This document shows, one piece after another, positions 35,114 to 48,326 of a DNA stretch of 64,000 nt (the stretch's first letter is position 1; every line of letters starts with the position of its first letter). Both the position numbers and the translations under genes were made by a program. Source of the stretch: Bugula neritina (lineage: Eukaryota > Bryozoa > Gymnolaemata > Cheilostomatida > Bugulidae); contig OZ037765.1 of assembly GCA_964035545.1 (NCBI GenBank), positions 29,934,004 to 29,998,003 of the forward strand, written 5' to 3'. The notes beneath the pieces are model-generated. The model did not search any database and was not told the origin of the DNA. It saw only the letters and a program-made list of their open reading frames with translations.

Positions 35114-38100
35114 CTACAATTTATTAATTAAATGTATCAATTCCAGGACTGAAGACAATGCATGCAGTTTACTGTTTAAAATTGCATAATCTGTATAGTA
35201 TATAAGTAACACTATTTAAAGGTTTTCCTGTCATCCAACACTTTTCTATACAATTCTACAAAACTCGCAATTATATTTTAATCTATTTAACGGAGTGCTT
35301 TGTGTGTATGTAAAAATATACTTTTTTATGAGTGTGAAGATAAAAAAAGACATTCAAATCATATCTTTTTTCTCTTTGATAGCATAGATTTTTCTGATGC
35401 AAATCCAATTATTTTTGTGGAAGTAAAATTAAAAGCTACTAAATTACTGCAAAATTATACTATTTTTTCTACACAAAAACTAAGCAAGCAAGGCAAGCGC
35501 TAGAATTTCAGCAAACATTTTACATGCCTATAACATTGCCTTTATAAATTTATGTTTGTGCAAAATATAGAACAGTATAGATTACAACATTTAAAGTTTT
35601 ATTGCCAAGTATTTATACTTGTGTGGTTATAGGAAAAAGGACAGCGAAATTTATTATGTTGGAAATACTCAAATGTTTTCTTCATTTTTCATGTTATATT
35701 GAATGCTCCCGGCATAAAAAAACTACATCAGAAAAGCAAATTCTCTGATATAGAATGGCAAAATTGCCATTTAAGCAATTTGTGTATGGTTAGAAAATAC
35801 CTAAAAGTTGTAGATCGAGGTTTACTTTTTAAAAAAAACCTCAACTTTGTGCTAATAATTAAGTTATAATTAGTTTTTAATGATGTCAAACAAGTGCCAT
35901 ATATGACAGATAACCTTTGACATTATTAATTATTAACTGCCTTATAATAAAAACTAACTTATATTTATGTACTTTATTAAATTTATAGTGTAAGATATAT
36001 TTTTGTTCTGTATATAAGAAGTCTGCGCTAAATAAAGCTATAATATATTGTGCTTTTATAATTTAATTAATTTTAATTATATTCTAAGAATTTTGCCCAG
36101 TCTGTTTTTGCCTTGTGTGTGCTTCATTATGCTCCAACCAAACTCAGGACCTCTGATTTATGTACAAATCAATTCATTTAATCATAATTATTATTTCAAA
36201 GGCCTTTAAATAAATTTATGTAAATTTTTACTTGTCTTGTTGAGCCACCCTATACCACAACAAATATATATTAGAATATAATAAATAACTTTCAAGTGCT
36301 GAATGTTTATCAACAGATGACAACAATATAAACCTGACAGGTTGTTGTGACACCTTGGAGAACTGACACATACCTGTCAAAGAGATGTTCCTTCTTCAAT
36401 CTCAAGTAGCCCCATATTATCCGAGTGCTTCTAGCAATATGCACTTCACTAAAATAGATAATTAGCAAATGTTAGGCCTTTCAAAATGCTTTTATATATA
36501 AAGTTTAGAGCCTCTAGTGAAATTTTACTCGTACAAACTTATTGATTCACTCAGCTTGGATACTGTCAATGCTAGAGCTTTTACTAAATGAAATATTATT
36601 TGTCATGCAGAAAGTAAAATGCTACGGTGCCCAATGACTGTGATGTAATTGGTTATGCTGAGACAACAGATAAATGCTTTGTAACTTCTACTGGAAGCTA
36701 TATTATATTACAGTTGTAGTTTCTTGAGGATGAAAAAGAAGTGTAAATCAATAAATTAGCTAGTTTGGGTAGAAAAGCTTCTAACAACATAACTAATAGC
36801 CTGGATACTAGTAGAAACATGTATTTAGAGCAGCTGTTTGTTCTGCTTTGATATGAAATACTGTCCAACAGCCCTAACTGTTATATAATGAATATAACAA
36901 GAGGTCCCATAATGAATTAGTACTAGCAATTTCACAACAACAACAAACAAATCAATATATAATATTCTATAAGGTTTAAGTTAGGCATGCCAATAACCTT
37001 TATAGAATGTGTTAATACAAGCTAATGAAAATAAGATGGCTGAAACTTGAAGATTACAATGGAATAGCACATTGACTCTAAATTTTATTTTTTTAATTTT
37101 TCTAACTTCAAAAAGTAATCTTCAATACCTACCTATGCTTTAATATAGTATTAAACCCATAAATTTATATAAAATAGCATACATGTGCCAAGTGTCTGGC
37201 ATATTATCGTTGTATATGAATGCTTGTCACATATCATTATTAAAGCAGTTGCACTCAAGTGAAATCCAAGACCATGAATAAGAATCTTGAACAAAAAATG
37301 TTACAATCTTTTGGTTTTTGTGGGAGAAAGATTATAGGAACTCCTTTCTATTATACTAAACTTATAGTCTATAAGGAAGACAACTTCCAAGAGTGTAACC
37401 TTTAACCTTGTACATATAAACAGTTTTGGGGATAAAGGATGCAGCAGTGAACATGGCAATCCTGGCTAGCTGATATAGAAGCAGCAGCAAAAGTTACTAC
37501 CTCTTTATGATAATCTAAATCAAATAGGAGAAAACTCAGAAAACTTAGTTTTTTAAACCACAATCAATGACTTAGCACCGTCACACATTCTATAGTATTA
37601 TCAAGTGTTACAGTTCCTAGTTTAGGCTAAGTAGTGTCTCTGTGCTTGTTACTATTTTTGTGAATAACTACTCTAAACACTCCTTTTGTTCATAAAGATA
37701 CTCTGTACTCGGGTTTCGGTGGTGCAAGTACAAAATCGCTGTTTTAGGTAGGGTATAGGACAGGACAAAGCGGAGATAGATGAGAAAAAATAGGTGAGTG
37801 TTTGTAGCCAAGGTAATTTGTTGCTAACTCATTTAATCTGCTGATAACAACCTAAACTCAAGAAAGTTTGCAAATCACTGCTTGAGAAAAAATGCGGTTT
37901 TATGAGATTTTCAATTTCTTCTTGAAAATAAAATTTTTATATATTTGTTCTATTCACACCTTTCACACCTATAGTCCTGTACGGGTGACCAGTCTTCCAA
38001 TCTCTATCAGCGTCCGCCATCTTTCCCGGTCTTCTGCATCCTCTGGTTTAAGGCCCCAACGCTTTATGTCATCTCCTATCGTGTCCATCCATCTCCGTTT

Positions 38101-38683
38101 GTTCTATGTTGCAGTCAAATGAAAGGAAATGTGAAAAAATGATAATATTGTAAAATGTAATTTCTTTTGAGATGTATCTAATGTAGCATATATACAGTTT
38201 AGTAACGGATGAGGAGATCACAATTTGCTCAGCTCAATGTATATTAGAGGGCTTTGGGACAGCAGTGGAAGCTAGACCTGATACAGCAGCATTAAATGAG
38301 TTATGCATGTTAGTAAAGTGATAACAATAGAGTGACACTCAGGCAAGTCTTTCAGACAAGTGCATGTGGCTGGCAGATGCAAGGCAATCATCATGGCTGT
38401 CAGTGGCAGAGAGGCCTGGATGAACAGTGTATACAATATAATTGCTATATATATAACAAATTAACGGCATACAAGTGGCTTAATCATAGTGTCACTTTTC
38501 AGACTTTTATTATGATGCACATTACGAAGCACGTGGGTGGAGCTAAGACGAATATTACCAGCTGCAGCAGACAGTTGCATGAGTTCATTTGAATAGCAGA
38601 GTTATAGGAACGCAGCCGTGAAAGTACAGATTTCAGCCTACAAGACGGACTGCTCGACACTGAAGGCGTAGCGAGGAAGCAAC
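35114..38683. other. Divergent intergenic region, claudin-like to SFRP
   Basis: About 3.5 kb without a convincing coding exon. It contains a possible non-coding leader exon of the claudin-like gene (minus strand, donor near 36376) and a LINE 3' fragment at 37955-38108. The short frames at 35300-35503 and 38332-38592 show no recognisable similarity. Confidence 0.5.
37955..38108 (-). mobile_element. Non-LTR retrotransposon (LINE) 3' fragment
   Basis: The minus strand reads RRWMDTIGDDIKRWGLKPED then AEDRERWRTLIEIGR and a stop. This matches the C-terminal end of non-LTR reverse-transcriptase proteins (typical form: RW.D.I..D....G...EDA.DR..WR.LI). A short 3' UTR with GTGTGAAAGGTGTGAA and a T/A-rich tail follows the stop. 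Only the last ~45 codons remain. The same 3' end appears in the 39-bp insertion at 22535-22573. Confidence 0.75.
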
Positions 38684-41645
38684 ATGTTGCGAGTTTTTGT
38701 TGTACAGGCGCTAGTCGCCATGATAATTGGCGGTGAATTCTTGGAGTTGGATGAAAACTTTGACAAAATGTGGTCAGTTAGCTCTGGCAGAATGCTGCAA
38801 CCTAAATGTGTGCCGATTCCATCGAATATGACTCTTTGCCAGAACATCGGGTACAACTCAATGAGAATCCCCAACGTCCTTGAACACGACAGCTTGGAAG
38901 AGGCGACACAGCAGGCGTCCAGTTGGAAGCCATTGGTAGGGGTGCGCTGTCACGCAGACACGCAGATCTTTCTCTGCTCTCTATTTTCACCGATTTGCCT
39001 CGATAGAGTTATCCTCCCCTGTAGGTCTCTCTGTGAAGGTGTGCAGAGGTCATGTGAGGGATACATGAAAAGATATGGATTTCCATGGCCAGAAATGTTT
39101 CAATGCGATAAATTTCCAGCAGATAATGATCTATGTATCCAAGGACCCTCTTCAACCACCAACCAGACAGGTAAGCAGTACTAGCACCACTTGTGAGGCT
39201 GTAAGATGTTAAATGTTAATGGTCATTGTGCGGTACATTTAGGAACAGTAGTGGAGAAATTTAAATAGCTTAAGTTCTTCAATTTCAGTTTGGGGTGCTG
39301 ATTTGAAATTCTTCTGAGAACGTAACTCCTGTTGTTACTTTCCTAATCTAGAACACAGGCTCTTCTCAATGTCTCCATTGCTGCACCTACCTAGTGTGGT
39401 AACACTCATTGTCACTATGAGAGTTATAGTCAAGTTTATTCAATATTTTTAAGTCCATGCGTGCAGTTATAGTATTTCTCTTCCATTTGATCATTTATGT
39501 AAACCCACCTCCTTTCCCTACTGGCTACTACCATTGTCATTTGTTATGTGATGTCAGAGAATTTGCAGGCTGTAGAAAATTAGATATTTTGTGGTACTTT
39601 TGATATCCTGAATATTTTATCATGATAATTATCACTCAAGGTGTAGCATGCTATTACTATTAGCATTACTTTTACGTTTAGAAAACTGAAAATAGGCTTT
39701 TCTAAAACTGCCTACATCACGCATCACTCTCAGTAATCTGTTGGAAATTTTTGCAGTTTATAACAAAATTGCAGCGCAAAAGCTGACTTGGATATTTTGA
39801 AACTGCAAGAACTTCATCAAATTTAGATTGAAAAATATTGAGGAACTTTCTCTAAAGCATATGAAATTGAAACCAAGTAGCATTTCAAAAATAAATGTTT
39901 CTCAACAAGTAAATTACTGTAAATACAAGTAGCTATGAAACTGAGTTCACAGCAAGTTAAGCAGTGATAAATAGATATACTACTATGGAGGTGGGAGGAT
40001 TTTGGCAGACGTGGCCTCACATCTGTAAAACCTATTAGACTCCAACATGTATAGTATAGCCTATCTATGTACAAGTAATTGATTGTACAGCTAATTACTA
40101 TATTAGAGTTTGCTGTTGAGGTTCAACTACTTTATTCAATGAGTGGGCTATAAGAATTCCATCAAACAGTCAAAAATGGCATTTTTTTCAACTAGTCTAA
40201 ACTCATAGTACTTTCGATAATTTACAGCAATGTTATTGCATACTGCTTTCACATTATAGTCAACTAGTGTAATGTATGGGCATATGTTTTAAATTGAAAA
40301 AAAACCTTGCTACTGGCATTAATTTCAATAGCTCGAAATTTGCATTTAAAAACTATTTTGCACTGATCTCACCTAAGTTTATTGGTACAATAACAGCACT
40401 TGTATAAAAATCTCACATGCTATAGGAATTATACCAATAATTAAATCAGGAGATGGCTAAATCACATACATGTTCACTGCATTACACTGTCAAAATATTT
40501 TTATTACAATTTTAGTCGATGACCAAGTATGCCAGCCGTGCCAGGAGCCAGACACCTACGAAGGGATACTTGACAATTACTGCAAAACACAGTATGGTAA
40601 GCTATGGCAGCTCAATAAATAAACACGAGCAAGAATGTGGAGAATTCTGGTAGTTTATACTCTGCCCAAACATGTGTTGTGAATTTCTTGTAACTATATA
40701 AGCAGCCTTGCTATCAGCAGCTTCTAGTTTGACAGTCCGCAGGAGATTATAAAATCTGTCATGTAATTTGATTAGATTTGTAAGGAATCCAATACTGCGT
40801 TATAAGATTCTCATGCTGAGAAGATATTGGTGGCTATTATCGTTGAATGTGGAGGATAGAGAGAGATAAATTGTACTCGAGGAGAGATGTCAGTCTATTT
40901 GTAGTGACAGTTTGCTAAGTGGTTTTACATATCAAGTGTGATTCAGCATCTGTCACAATTCTATTATTCACAATATGGAGTACAAGATATCCATTAGCAA
41001 CAATAACAGAGATTTTCAATGGCTCCATGCTATGTTTCTTTATTTCTCCCAACTATTTTGGTTAAGGAATGAATATGTAACAGTCTCCTTTGACTTTCTC
41101 TTTAGCTGAAATTGTTTAATTTAACTAAAATCTTGTTTTTGTGTTTAAATTAAATTAATTTTACTGCAGTGATGAGAGCAACGATTAAAGGCCTTCACAC
41201 AGAATCAGCTACAGCTGAACCTGGGGAGGTAGAAATCAACATGGGGAAACGGAAAAAGAGATTCTACAAGAGAGATACCAATGAGCCAAAGAAAGTATAC
41301 AAGCTCTTAGCAGAGAAAGACGCAAAGATCTACATTTCACAGGGCATGGGCTGTACGTGTGACCAGAAAATTTCACCGGGAAGCCACCATCTTATGGGAG
41401 TGAGAATGGAAAAAAAGTATAACAGCCTTGGAGAAGAAGTGGTGAAATTCTATGCTGACTTTATCACAGCTTGGGAAGAAAATGGCGACACAAAACCTGG
41501 CATTAAAAAAGCTCTCAAAGCCATTAGAAAACGTGAAAATGTGTGTAAAGGGGGAGACAATATCCTAAACATACACAAACAAATAGAGGACGAAGAAAAG
41601 TCGGTCAAACGTGTCAAGAAAAACAGAAAAGCCTTGCGTCTTTAG
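38684..41645 (+). CDS. SFRP: Secreted Frizzled-related protein (347 aa, 3 exons)
   Basis: Binds Wnt ligands (and Frizzled) outside the cell and modulates Wnt signalling. Exons 38684-39170, 40516-40596 and 41170-41645 join to 347 aa; vertebrate SFRPs are about 295-350. A signal peptide covers about residues 1-17 (LRVFVVQALVAMIIGG). The Frizzled-type cysteine-rich domain spans about residues 40-155 with ten Cys, including LCQNIGYNSMRIPN, VRCHADTQIFLCSLFSPICL, LPCRSLCEGV and the final QCDKFP...LC. Exons 2-3 encode the netrin-like (NTR) domain with CQPC, DNYC, GMGCTCD and ENVC, and a Lys/Arg-rich C-terminal tail that could bind heparan sulfate. There is no transmembrane segment, which separates it from Frizzled receptors. 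Donors are GTAAGC at both introns. I did not assign it to the SFRP1/2/5 or SFRP3/4 group. Confidence 0.94.
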
Positions 41646-42752
41646 AACCTTGAGTAGAAGTAAAACATCAGATTTAACTTAGCCATTCTGAGTACTTTAC
41701 TTTCTAGTCAATAAAATCAGATATATTCAGCTGAAAGCTGCAACTGAGCCCCACAGTGTTGAAAGATTGTTGCAAAGCGATATAAACCAGCTAGCCTAGT
41801 TACAAGATAACTTACATTATGAACAACTTCTGGGCTACTCCATTCACTTACCAAAGAATTGTTGGCGTATTCATAACACAGACCTGACTTTGGCTTTTCT
41901 AATCTGAAATCTTTGATATGTTGTACTTATGGGTACAAAAATATGGTATTCCTATTATCTGTTAATCATTGCCCAGATATAATATATTGTACATTGGTAG
42001 CTATTACATTATTTGTTAAACAAGTTGGCTATTCTATTTTATAAAACTTCAATAATAATATACACAGACCAAAATTATCATTTATGCTTCTTTATTACTT
42101 TGTTTATTATTTATGCCAGTAAAGAAGAAATACCTACTTTGGGTTAATACTGAAAACACTTTAGGTTTTGGTAAACTATTTTATTCAGTACAAGATTGAG
42201 AATGAAAAAAAAGTGCTAGTTCAGCTTATTTTATTACAATATATAATCGGCAAAAGAAATGTTAGTCTCAAACCAAGTAAAACTTGCATATTGAAACTTT
42301 TCTTTAACCATTTGTTAATTTACATTATGTACAAAAATTTTCAATTTACAAAAGTAATCAAGTCAAATTTGAAAACAGAGAAAATAAAATTGAGATAATT
42401 CAAATAGTTACAGAATATTGTTACATTGAATAGACATGCACAGTGAAGCTGTACCTAACTAGAGATACAACTATTACTAATGAAGCATTATTAACAACTG
42501 CATGTGTACATCCAATGAACTCAGCAACCAGACTATAATAAAAAGTGGGCAGAATAATCCATTAACATTAAAGTAATAGGAAAGCACCAAGTCTCTAAAG
42601 AAATAATGAACAGTATCCAGCAGAGATGAGAAAATTTCACAGCTTGAATGACTGAAGATTAGAGCAGCATCTTAATACACCTGAACCCATCCTGCTGCTG
42701 ACCCTTATCAATTGCAGTGCAGTGGCACGTTGGGATGAGTGGCAGCAAGGTG
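41646..42752. other. Convergent intergenic region SFRP-SAP30BP
   Basis: 3' flanks of two convergent genes. AATAAA at 41710-41715 is a likely SFRP polyadenylation signal, 65 nt after the stop. The minus-strand SAP30BP 3' UTR enters from the right. No coding exon was seen; the frame at 42168-42398 has no recognisable similarity. Confidence 0.55.
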
Positions 42753-45700
42753 CTACTTCTTCTTAATAAGTGAACCCACTGGAGGAATAGCAGCCTGCTG
42801 TCCTGCATTGTCCCACTTAGTCCTCTTAGCGCCTAAGAATGTAAAAGCAGCATAAGTTGACCAACTCAATTTCACAACTTAATGCAGAGGTAGGTGTAGT
42901 AATGATGAAATTGAGAAAAGCCTGTGTTCTAGATTAGCAGTGCAGCAAAAGAAGTTGTGTTCCGCGCCCCAAACCAAAATTTAATAAGAAAATTAAAAAA
43001 CTTAGGCTATCTCAATTTCTCCACCACTGCTGCTAAATGTAAGTTTCGTGCTCTATTGTATTCCCAACAAGTGAGCATACGTCAAACTAGTTCAGTGTAA
43101 ACTCGGCAGCAAACACTCGACTATTATGATATCAAGTGTTGGGTTCTCATGTTTTGCTGGTTCTTATTTTCAATGCTTTCCATGGCAGATGACAGCAGCT
43201 GCGTGCTGTGATTAGCTTCAAATGACATGTGAAGGAAATTCAGCCTCTAAGATTCTCATCCACAACAAGCTAGCCTCAGCCTCTAAGAGTGCAATATACT
43301 GAGACAGATTGGAATCACCCCCAAACTTTGAAAAAAGCTAAACAATCCGAGAAGTATACATTTTGGCAAGAAAGAACTCAAAGATAAAACCCGTATGAAA
43401 TAGTCTGTCTTTTCAGTCCCAAAAACTTGTGTTGAATTAATTAAACTAAACTCGCTTAAAATATTGTAAGTATATAAAATGGTTGGTTACTGACTTCACA
43501 AGCACCACAGTTCATAGGTTCGTAACTCTATTCTAAAGTCTAAACTGTCTTTATAAAATTTCAAGAGCTCCAGTTTTCAGTCCTTAATAATTTTAAACCA
43601 ATTATTTGCTGTATACCCTTGTCTACTCAAATGACATAACGTTTTTAGAGTTTCCGTAAAAATCAAATTGCGAAATTTAAATATTTATGTTATATATTAG
43701 AGGACTTGTCTCAGCTGACAGGTCGAGTATAATGTTTTCTTCAACTTCAGAGCTTGTGTTTCATACATTTCTTCAACTATACAAACTATATATATATATA
43801 TTTAGTCGTCGGAATATTTATACTACATGGAACACAGGCTGACTTTCTGAATCAAGTGTGTATACCACATTTCAATCTAAATATTTAGTTTTATATTAGC
43901 AGTCTGTAAAGGGATGCAGCCTGTACAGCTGTAGGACTACAGGAGTATACAAATGCAGAACATACAAAATTACATCTTCACACCGGATCCAATTAGCGTT
44001 CAATAAAATAAAATGTGTCAGAAAGATAGACAGTGAACATTTCTCCTATTGACATTGTCATTGCAAAAAATATTAACAAAATCCTGAACAAAATTACAAT
44101 AGTAGCGTATGTGGTCAAGGAACTCTTGAGAATGCATGAGCAGTCTACTGACAAACTTGTCTAATTGGTGTGACAACTTAATTGATTCCCCAATATTCTA
44201 GTGAGTCATAGGAGCCTCAGCCGTGACATCCAAGTCTGTTAACTACTCACATGATTGTGTGGAGTAGAGATTCCCTAGTAGCCCTATAGCAAAATGGTTA
44301 GCATACAATCTAGCAGTCTGAAGTTCGATTCCTGGTGGGGGCAGTTATTTTATAAGCTATTTCGGCCATGAGTGCTGTGTGGTACTACCCCCCCTCCCCC
44401 GGTGGAGCCACGAACTAACCGAGTAGTAGGGGTTCCAGTGGAGTTTTGGAAAACTGGGTATAATGTGGTGCAGTGATTCCCCAGTAGCCCCTATAGTGTA
44501 ATGGCTAGCTTGCAGATGGGGGCAGTTATTTTACAACACGTGAGTGAGAGAGTATAGGTATAATATATCTTAGTAATAGTTGTGAGCTTCCAGTGATATA
44601 AATCATGTCTCCTAACTTGTGACATTTTGATGTTGAAGTAACATATAATTAAAAACACTCATGTACAATGACACTATAACAGCAGCTGGGAGATTTTGTG
44701 CTAAGCAATGTTGTGTGTGAATTTAACAATTGACTGTACAGTGACTATTAGCTAGTGACAAGTAAACATTATCAGATTTAATTTGAAAAGTTGAGCAGTT
44801 GGGTATTACGTTCCTGTCCCACCCAGTTTACTCAATATATTTCTTAGACTACACCCAGAATTATTATAATTATTATTAGTGATGTCAAGTGAAAAGTCTT
44901 GACATTTCTCATGGTGAAAGTTTATGCAAACATGAGACCACTTCATACACTGCTAGACAACAATGTGCAGACACAACACTTGCCCTAGCATATTGAAGGT
45001 CTCTTATTCAACTGTATAGTAACTCAGCTAGTTTATTTAGCTTTTAATACAAATAGAAATACAAGTGTTTGACCTGCCATTTCAGTTTAACCTAATAAGA
45101 CATTAACAGTTGATTCATATATTCTTTTGCTCAAGACTTTTGCAATGGAAAGGGAAAAGAAAGAATAAGAAGTTAAGCAATAATGCAATTTTTTTTCTCA
45201 AAAACACGTTTTTTATATTACTGCTTAGTAGAAGTTGAATTTGTTATGGTTTGATATCTTGTATTTATTTTTTTTAAGTTAATTTATTGCATTTCATCCG
45301 AATTGGTTGTGAAGTTAAGTTCTCGGAAATCCAACAAGCCATGGTTTGTTAACTTTTCGCCATTAAGCTACATGTGATTCACTTAGCTTTCTTATAATTA
45401 AAAGAGGTGACAACTCCTTAAAAATCACTTTCCTAGATTGTGCAAAATTGTCGACTTTCCAAGTGCTAAAGCAGCCAGAGTAGCTGAATCTCTAACATAT
45501 CATTAGAACACTCCATTCCAGTAATAATGCTAATTAACAAGCAGAAACCAGACCTATTGTGCTGACACATCTAAGAATAGCTCTCTGAAGATGGCATTTA
45601 TACAAAGAAACATCAACTAATTACTATCTGGAGTGTCTAGAGAAAGAGGCAAAATATACAAGAAATGCCTCATCAAAGAGAGCATAACTTCTAATTATAC

Positions 45701-48324
45701 TAATTCTTATTCATAAAATATGGGCATTGATGTAAAATTTTAACTGTAATAAAATAGCAACCATATTATATTTTCTACAGGTGCAAATAAAAATGATGAG
45801 ACTTTAAAAATCTGAGGCTAAAATAAAAGTGCAACTAAAATGGTAAAATGCTCAGGAGCCACGCTTCTGGTTTGAAAAATAAACTAATAATCTAAGGCTA
45901 ACTTTGCTACCTTACCTGCGCCTTCTGTAGTATCTGATGATGCAGCTGACTTTGTTAAGGTTATGAATTCTACCTACAAAATAAAGCATCTTCTTTGCAT
46001 AAAAAGATTGCCTGCTAAGTCTATATACTGGAAACAGTACACCCCAGGCCTACAATAAAATGCACGAATTCATTGTATAAAACACTGCTAGTGTTTTTGT
46101 GACGCATAGCACACCAAGGTATGGGGAATGTAAAATATATGAAGATTTCGTATTATATAAATTAACAGCTAAATGGTAAAAAATAGCTAAAAACTAGAAA
46201 AATAGAGTGTGTACTTAAGTAAAACCGCAATTCGATTACCTTTGACCTTTCTTTTTTCTCAGATTTCCTTTTCTCCATCTCGGCATTTTGAAGCTTGGCT
46301 AAACATAACACAAGATAGTTGTAACTGTAAGATGCACCAAATAACTAAACTTGCCAAAAGAAGGACATTATAATGTAGTGACATACCTAACTCGTCATAT
46401 TGGGAACTTTTGGTCCAGATGGAAGGATCATACAACTCCTACATCAGAAAAATAACTTTCTGAAGTTTACACAGCATAACTATAATGCATACTATTTACC
46501 GTTTTTCGCTTGGAATCAAGATTAGAAATCATGTCACATTAATCATAACTCAAAGCAACAAGGAAAAGAAAGCCAAAAGCTCAACACATTGAAAATTGAA
46601 ACACATGCTCCAACACAACATAGCTTCTTTATAAGGAAGATAACTCCAAGTGGCAACTTAGTTGCTGTGCTTTACAAGTAAACTAGGATATTAAAATTTA
46701 AATTTTGGTCCAATGCCATGCAGAAATCAGATAGCCTAAAAACAAGAATCCTAAAAACTACTTACGGGTGGGTAGTTAGTGCCTTTGTCATTTATACCGA
46801 TATGAGAAAGCAACTTCTCATATATACTTGGATTTCTAAAGTCTTTTGATTTCTGTATACTTGCATCAATTGATCCCTTTGGCTTTTTAGCCATTCTAGC
46901 AATGTTTTCCTGCAGACAAAATAACTTATGCATGTTTATGTAGTCAACACATTCATAGAATACTGGGTATATTTAGAGCTGAAAAAAACCACATGGAGTG
47001 AAATTCATCGAGCTGTGTTAGTGAAGGAAGGAAATGGGTTGGAGCAAATCAGCATCATCGGTCTTTGAGCATCGGTTTTAAGTCACTGGTTTTAAGTAAC
47101 CGGTTTTAAGTCACTGGTTTTGAGTCATTGGCCTTCAGTAAAGCTGTGACCAACTTATCTTTAAAAAAACAGTATATACTTGGATATATATGATTCTACA
47201 AGCAAATATCATTTTACAACATTCAGTTTTCTCTCCCTGTGAAGTCAAAGAGAAAAAATAAATTGATTTGTATGTGATACTGACACAAAGACACACTACT
47301 ATCTATACATATATACATACAGACGGATATACACGTATATACACACATGTATCTACTATATCCTACTGAAAATGATACAAAACCATGTGACCTACCACAA
47401 GAGCTCGCGGGGGAGAGCCCGGAGGCGAGGGAGGAATTAGATCTTCCTCGTCAGATTGCTGCGCTGACACAGGTTCATCGTTGGCGACAGCAGAAATTTC
47501 CTCACCTGTGAGCGTCTTTTCGTAATCAACAATTCCTTTATTCTGCAAATTCAAAAATTGGCTGATAACACAACAAAACTGCTAAATTTTAATTGCTTCC
47601 ACACGTTTATAAATGATAAATATTTATTATGGATATGAAAATCTAACATGCAAATTATAAAATGAAGAAGATAATTTACAAATTAATCTTGAAAGATCAA
47701 TAATCATAATATTTAACAATTACTGCATTCCTTAAAATCTGTTGTTTCAATTGAGTTTGCATACTAGTAGTAGTCAGTAAATTAATGCACAAATTCAGCA
47801 TACTTGAGAAAGGGAATTGGGAGACAACTCCTTCTCGCTGACATTTTCATCAGATGCTGGTAAAGGGTGTCCTTCACCTTCTTCTTCCTCCTCTTGCTCT
47901 CCATAATCAACCAGAGCCAAACTAGAGCCTAACAAACACATTCATCTGTAATGTTCTCTAAATAATATATTTTCAACGTAGTCAAACGTACTGAACTACA
48001 AAAAAAGTTTTAAAACCTCCATTTAATAACAGCCTTTAAAAAGAGCTACATGCATAAGAAAATAATATGAGAAATATAGGTTTAAACTAGATTTCATGTA
48101 AATATGATCAACAACCAAGTACCTTGTGATCGCTTCAAGTCACTTTCTTTAATCACAGGGGAATATGTTCTGCTGGGAGCTTTGCTATGGGAAGAATGAT
48201 CATCATCAGATCCCGATATTTCACCTGATATTTTATGCATATCATCCAGCTCTTCGTCTGAATCACTCATCGCATAACTAGCCAAAGATCCTATCAACTT
48301 GTTAGAAGTTTTTTCATTCTCCAT
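42753..48324 (-). CDS. SAP30BP: SAP30-binding protein (HCNGP) (288 aa, 8 exons)
   Basis: Known in vertebrates as a SAP30-interacting transcriptional regulator and a spliceosome-associated factor. Exons in transcript order: 48324-48123, 47928-47804, 47542-47396, 46909-46766, 46438-46387, 46298-46240, 45973-45916, 42832-42753. They join to 288 aa; human has 308. The N-terminal half is acidic and Ser/Glu-rich (SLASYAMSDSDEE; DYGEQEEEEEGEG). A proline motif IPPSPPGSPP corresponds to human IPPEPPG. The HCNGP domain follows: SKDFRNPSIYEKLLSHIGI, KGTNYPP and ELYDPSIWTKSSQYDELAK. The C-terminus has KRTKWDNA and ends VGSLIKKK, as in human (KSKWDSA; GTIVKKAKQ). Intron 7 is 3.1 kb and holds tRNA-like repeats. 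An AG immediately precedes the ATG. Confidence 0.93.
44271..44365 (+). mobile_element. tRNA-derived repeat, copy 1 (SAP30BP intron 7)
   Basis: Contains a box-A-like TAGCAAAATGG near 44287 and a perfect box B, GTTCGATTCC, at 44323-44332. Opposed ends (GCCCTATA at 44281, TGGGGGC to 44342) could pair as an acceptor stem. At about 62 nt it is too short and degenerate in the anticodon arm to be a functional tRNA. It starts with GATTCCCTAGTA and continues with CAGTTATTTTATAA, both shared with copy 2 about 205 bp downstream. Confidence 0.6.
44476..44536 (+). mobile_element. tRNA-derived repeat, copy 2, internally deleted
   Basis: Has the same left sequence (GATTCCCCAGTAGCCCCTAT), a tRNA-like AGTGTAATGGCTAGC, and the same right sequence (GGGGGCAGTTATTTTACAA) as copy 1. 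The box-B half of the tRNA-like region is missing. With copy 1 it suggests a locally duplicated tRNA-derived family. Confidence 0.55.
47060..47140. repeat. Minisatellite in SAP30BP intron
   Basis: About five to six imperfect 13-15 bp units of the type GGTTTTAAGTCACTC or GGTTTTGAGTCATT in tandem, in the intron between the exons at 47396-47542 and 46766-46909. Confidence 0.75.
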
Positions 48325-48326
48325 CT

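Noticed and set aside
35300-35503. 67-codon plus-strand frame
   Set aside because: Composition is AT-driven, with no recognisable domain and no splice context.
44281-44342. Functional tRNA gene
   Set aside because: Box A and box B look good, but the sequence is about 10 nt short and no regular anticodon arm can be drawn, so it is better explained as a tRNA-derived repeat.
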